The position numbers and the translations under genes are program-made. From Mansonella perstans (taxonomy: Eukaryota; Nematoda; Chromadorea; Rhabditida; Onchocercidae), in assembly GCA_037074765.1 (NCBI GenBank), contig JBAMDO010000091.1, forward strand, positions 144,912-208,911: a stretch of 64,000 bases of DNA, read 5' to 3'. The notes beneath the pieces are model-generated. The model did not search any database, was not told the origin of the DNA, and saw only the letters and a list, made by a program, of their open reading frames with translations. This document shows, piece after piece, positions 62,501 to 64,000 of the stretch (positions within the stretch are counted from its first letter, which is position 1; the number at the start of each line of letters is the position of its first letter).

Positions 62501-64000
62501 GTCATTCAATAAAACAAAATATAGATGACGTATTTTGTCAGCATTTTACTTAAGTTACACAGATATTTGAATGTAATCAGCTCATCATATAATCATTTTA
62601 ATCCAAATCACTGAAAGGATTACATTAGTTGCTTAATGTTAACTTCCGGAATCACAATGACTCACAATGACAAAAATTTTCATTTAATTCATTTTTCAAT
62701 TTATTGCAAATCTAAGCCCATGATTTAAGTCGGAAAAGTGTTCTATAAGGGAAGTTATACAATTATTACCCCAAAAGGACAAAGCTTTTCTTGGAACAAT
62801 TCATTTTGTTGTTCGAACAACAGGAAAAGAAAACTGAATTCCTCTTTTCATTTTCTGCTTCCCAAATATTTCGTGCTTAATCATCCAACATTACTTCTAG
62901 CTCATTTCCAATCTGCAGTCTATAATTCTATAGTCTGTATAATATATACAGTGATTATAATGTAATCTGAAATGGTCATTTAGCGTAATTTCCCTATCTG
63001 GTTTTTAATAATCATTTTTATCGGATCGCGATAGTGAACTGTTTCATTTTGTATCCACTTCATTTATTTTTTAGCAAAATTGCAGCATTACATAGTCCCT
63101 TGGATATCACCTACCATATGAATAAATTTTATTGAATCATTTTTCAACAGCGTTTCTCTATCAGCTATCAAAGTTGATGACTTTTCGGATAAATTTAAAC
63201 TTATCGCTATAGTAATTAAAAAAATCACTGAATATAATGAATATTCCAGAAAATATATGAATAGTTGAGTCTCAGTAAAGGGGAGCCTAATGCAGAAAAA
63301 GACATTGCAAATAGAAGATGTACTCCCAATCCGAGCCTAATTAAAAACTCGATCTAGTCTTTCCGATGAGCATAGGTTAATGATGTAAAGCAGTCTAGGA
63401 AGAATGACGTAGAGCTCCTAGGATCACATCGCTGAAAAAGTTCGAACATTAAATTTAAAGATAATAACAACAGAACTGATGGTATCTGTTCAATTCCCAA
63501 GACATGTGGTAAGAAATAAACGTACCGGACTAGTGGAAAATGGAGGATTAAATAATGAATTACACAACTGTAGATTAATGAAAGATTGCAAACAATAAAA
63601 TCCATTTATAATAGACGATGTCCTCGCCGTCGTCACTTCTGACCACACGTCTTGCTTGTTTTAATAGAATGACACGAAGTTGAACAAAACATTTTTACTT
63701 AATTTAAACATTTGACGGCCCAAATAGCATAGTCAGTGTAAATTTCTATTTAACATTATTTACTTACCAACGAGTAAGTAAAATAAGTTAAAAAAGGAAT
63801 AAGAAAGCGAAGTCTACTGATATTGATATGCTATAAAAAGTATATTCCTTTCTAACAAAAGTTAATAGTGATATAAGTTGCATTACAATTATAGCTACTT
63901 TCAACCCACAAATACGTTAACAAGTCAAGGTCTTTCATTAACTGAAAATTATACAGTTTTTTTTAGTTTGAGAGATATTGTTCCACAATATGCTAATAAG
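59512..64000. other. Gene-poor right end
   Basis: No intact gene seen. A (CA)n microsatellite of about seven units lies near 60332-60345. CCAAT-like words cluster at 60090-60210. A 16-bp perfect palindrome (TGTTGTTCGAACAACA) is at 62807-62822. Open stretches without recognised similarity are 62260-62553 (+, no ATG at its start, with FATLATIHSIRPSVLGSFDY) and about 63426-63599 (+, with LVENGGLNNELHNC). Either could be an exon of a gene beyond the window or a relic. No tRNA or rRNA was seen. Confidence 0.4.

Noticed and set aside
1..64000. CRISPR arrays, rRNA genes, tRNA genes and bacterial-type operons
   Set aside because: No regularly spaced repeats, no rRNA or tRNA signatures, and gene structure is eukaryotic throughout; the only bacterial trace is the xth relic.

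Overview
This window looks like filarial nematode (Onchocercidae-type) nuclear DNA. It is strongly AT-rich, genes are split into many short exons (usually 50-250 nt) by introns of about 50 nt to a few kb, and acceptors have the nematode T(n)CAG form. Several start codons lie a few bases after a TTTCAG/TTGCAG site with no upstream coding exon, as expected for spliced-leader trans-splicing. A decayed bacterial exonuclease III fragment of alphaproteobacterial type near the right end fits an old Wolbachia transfer. All gene calls come from hand-assembled exons. For five genes the splice phases close across every intron and the total length divides by three.

Layout, left to right. 1-2.97 kb: no gene seen. 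2.97-8.55 kb (+): cab-1/NPDC1 homologue, a single-pass membrane protein, with a 3.3 kb first intron. 9.71-10.74 kb (+): small three-exon coiled-coil gene, possibly CINP-like. 11.3-19.9 kb (-): exportin-5, 25 exons, 1122 aa. 21.3-29.6 kb (-): a GPSM/LGN/Pins/AGS-3 protein with TPR repeats and four GoLoco motifs. 30.1-35.9 kb (+): USP16/USP45-type deubiquitinase with a UBP zinc finger. This gene is divergent from the GPSM gene, with about 0.5 kb between the start codons. 35.9-42.1 kb: no confident gene. 42.1-47.4 kb (+): SLC27/FATP very-long-chain acyl-CoA synthetase, 14 exons, 661 aa. 47.4-55.7 kb: gene-poor, but holding a roughly 0.7 kb inverted repeat and a microRNA-like hairpin. 55.7-56.4 kb (+): two-exon, 98-residue secreted cysteine-rich peptide with insulin-like spacing. 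56.4-64 kb: no intact gene, an interrupted reading frame at 58.3-58.8 kb, and the exonuclease III relic at 59.2-59.5 kb (-).

The genes do not form one pathway or an obvious operon. The points most worth following are the exportin-5 gene (reported absent from C. elegans), the candidate insulin-like peptide, the Wolbachia-type relic, the microRNA-like hairpin, and the unresolved reading frame in the zinc-finger part of the deubiquitinase.
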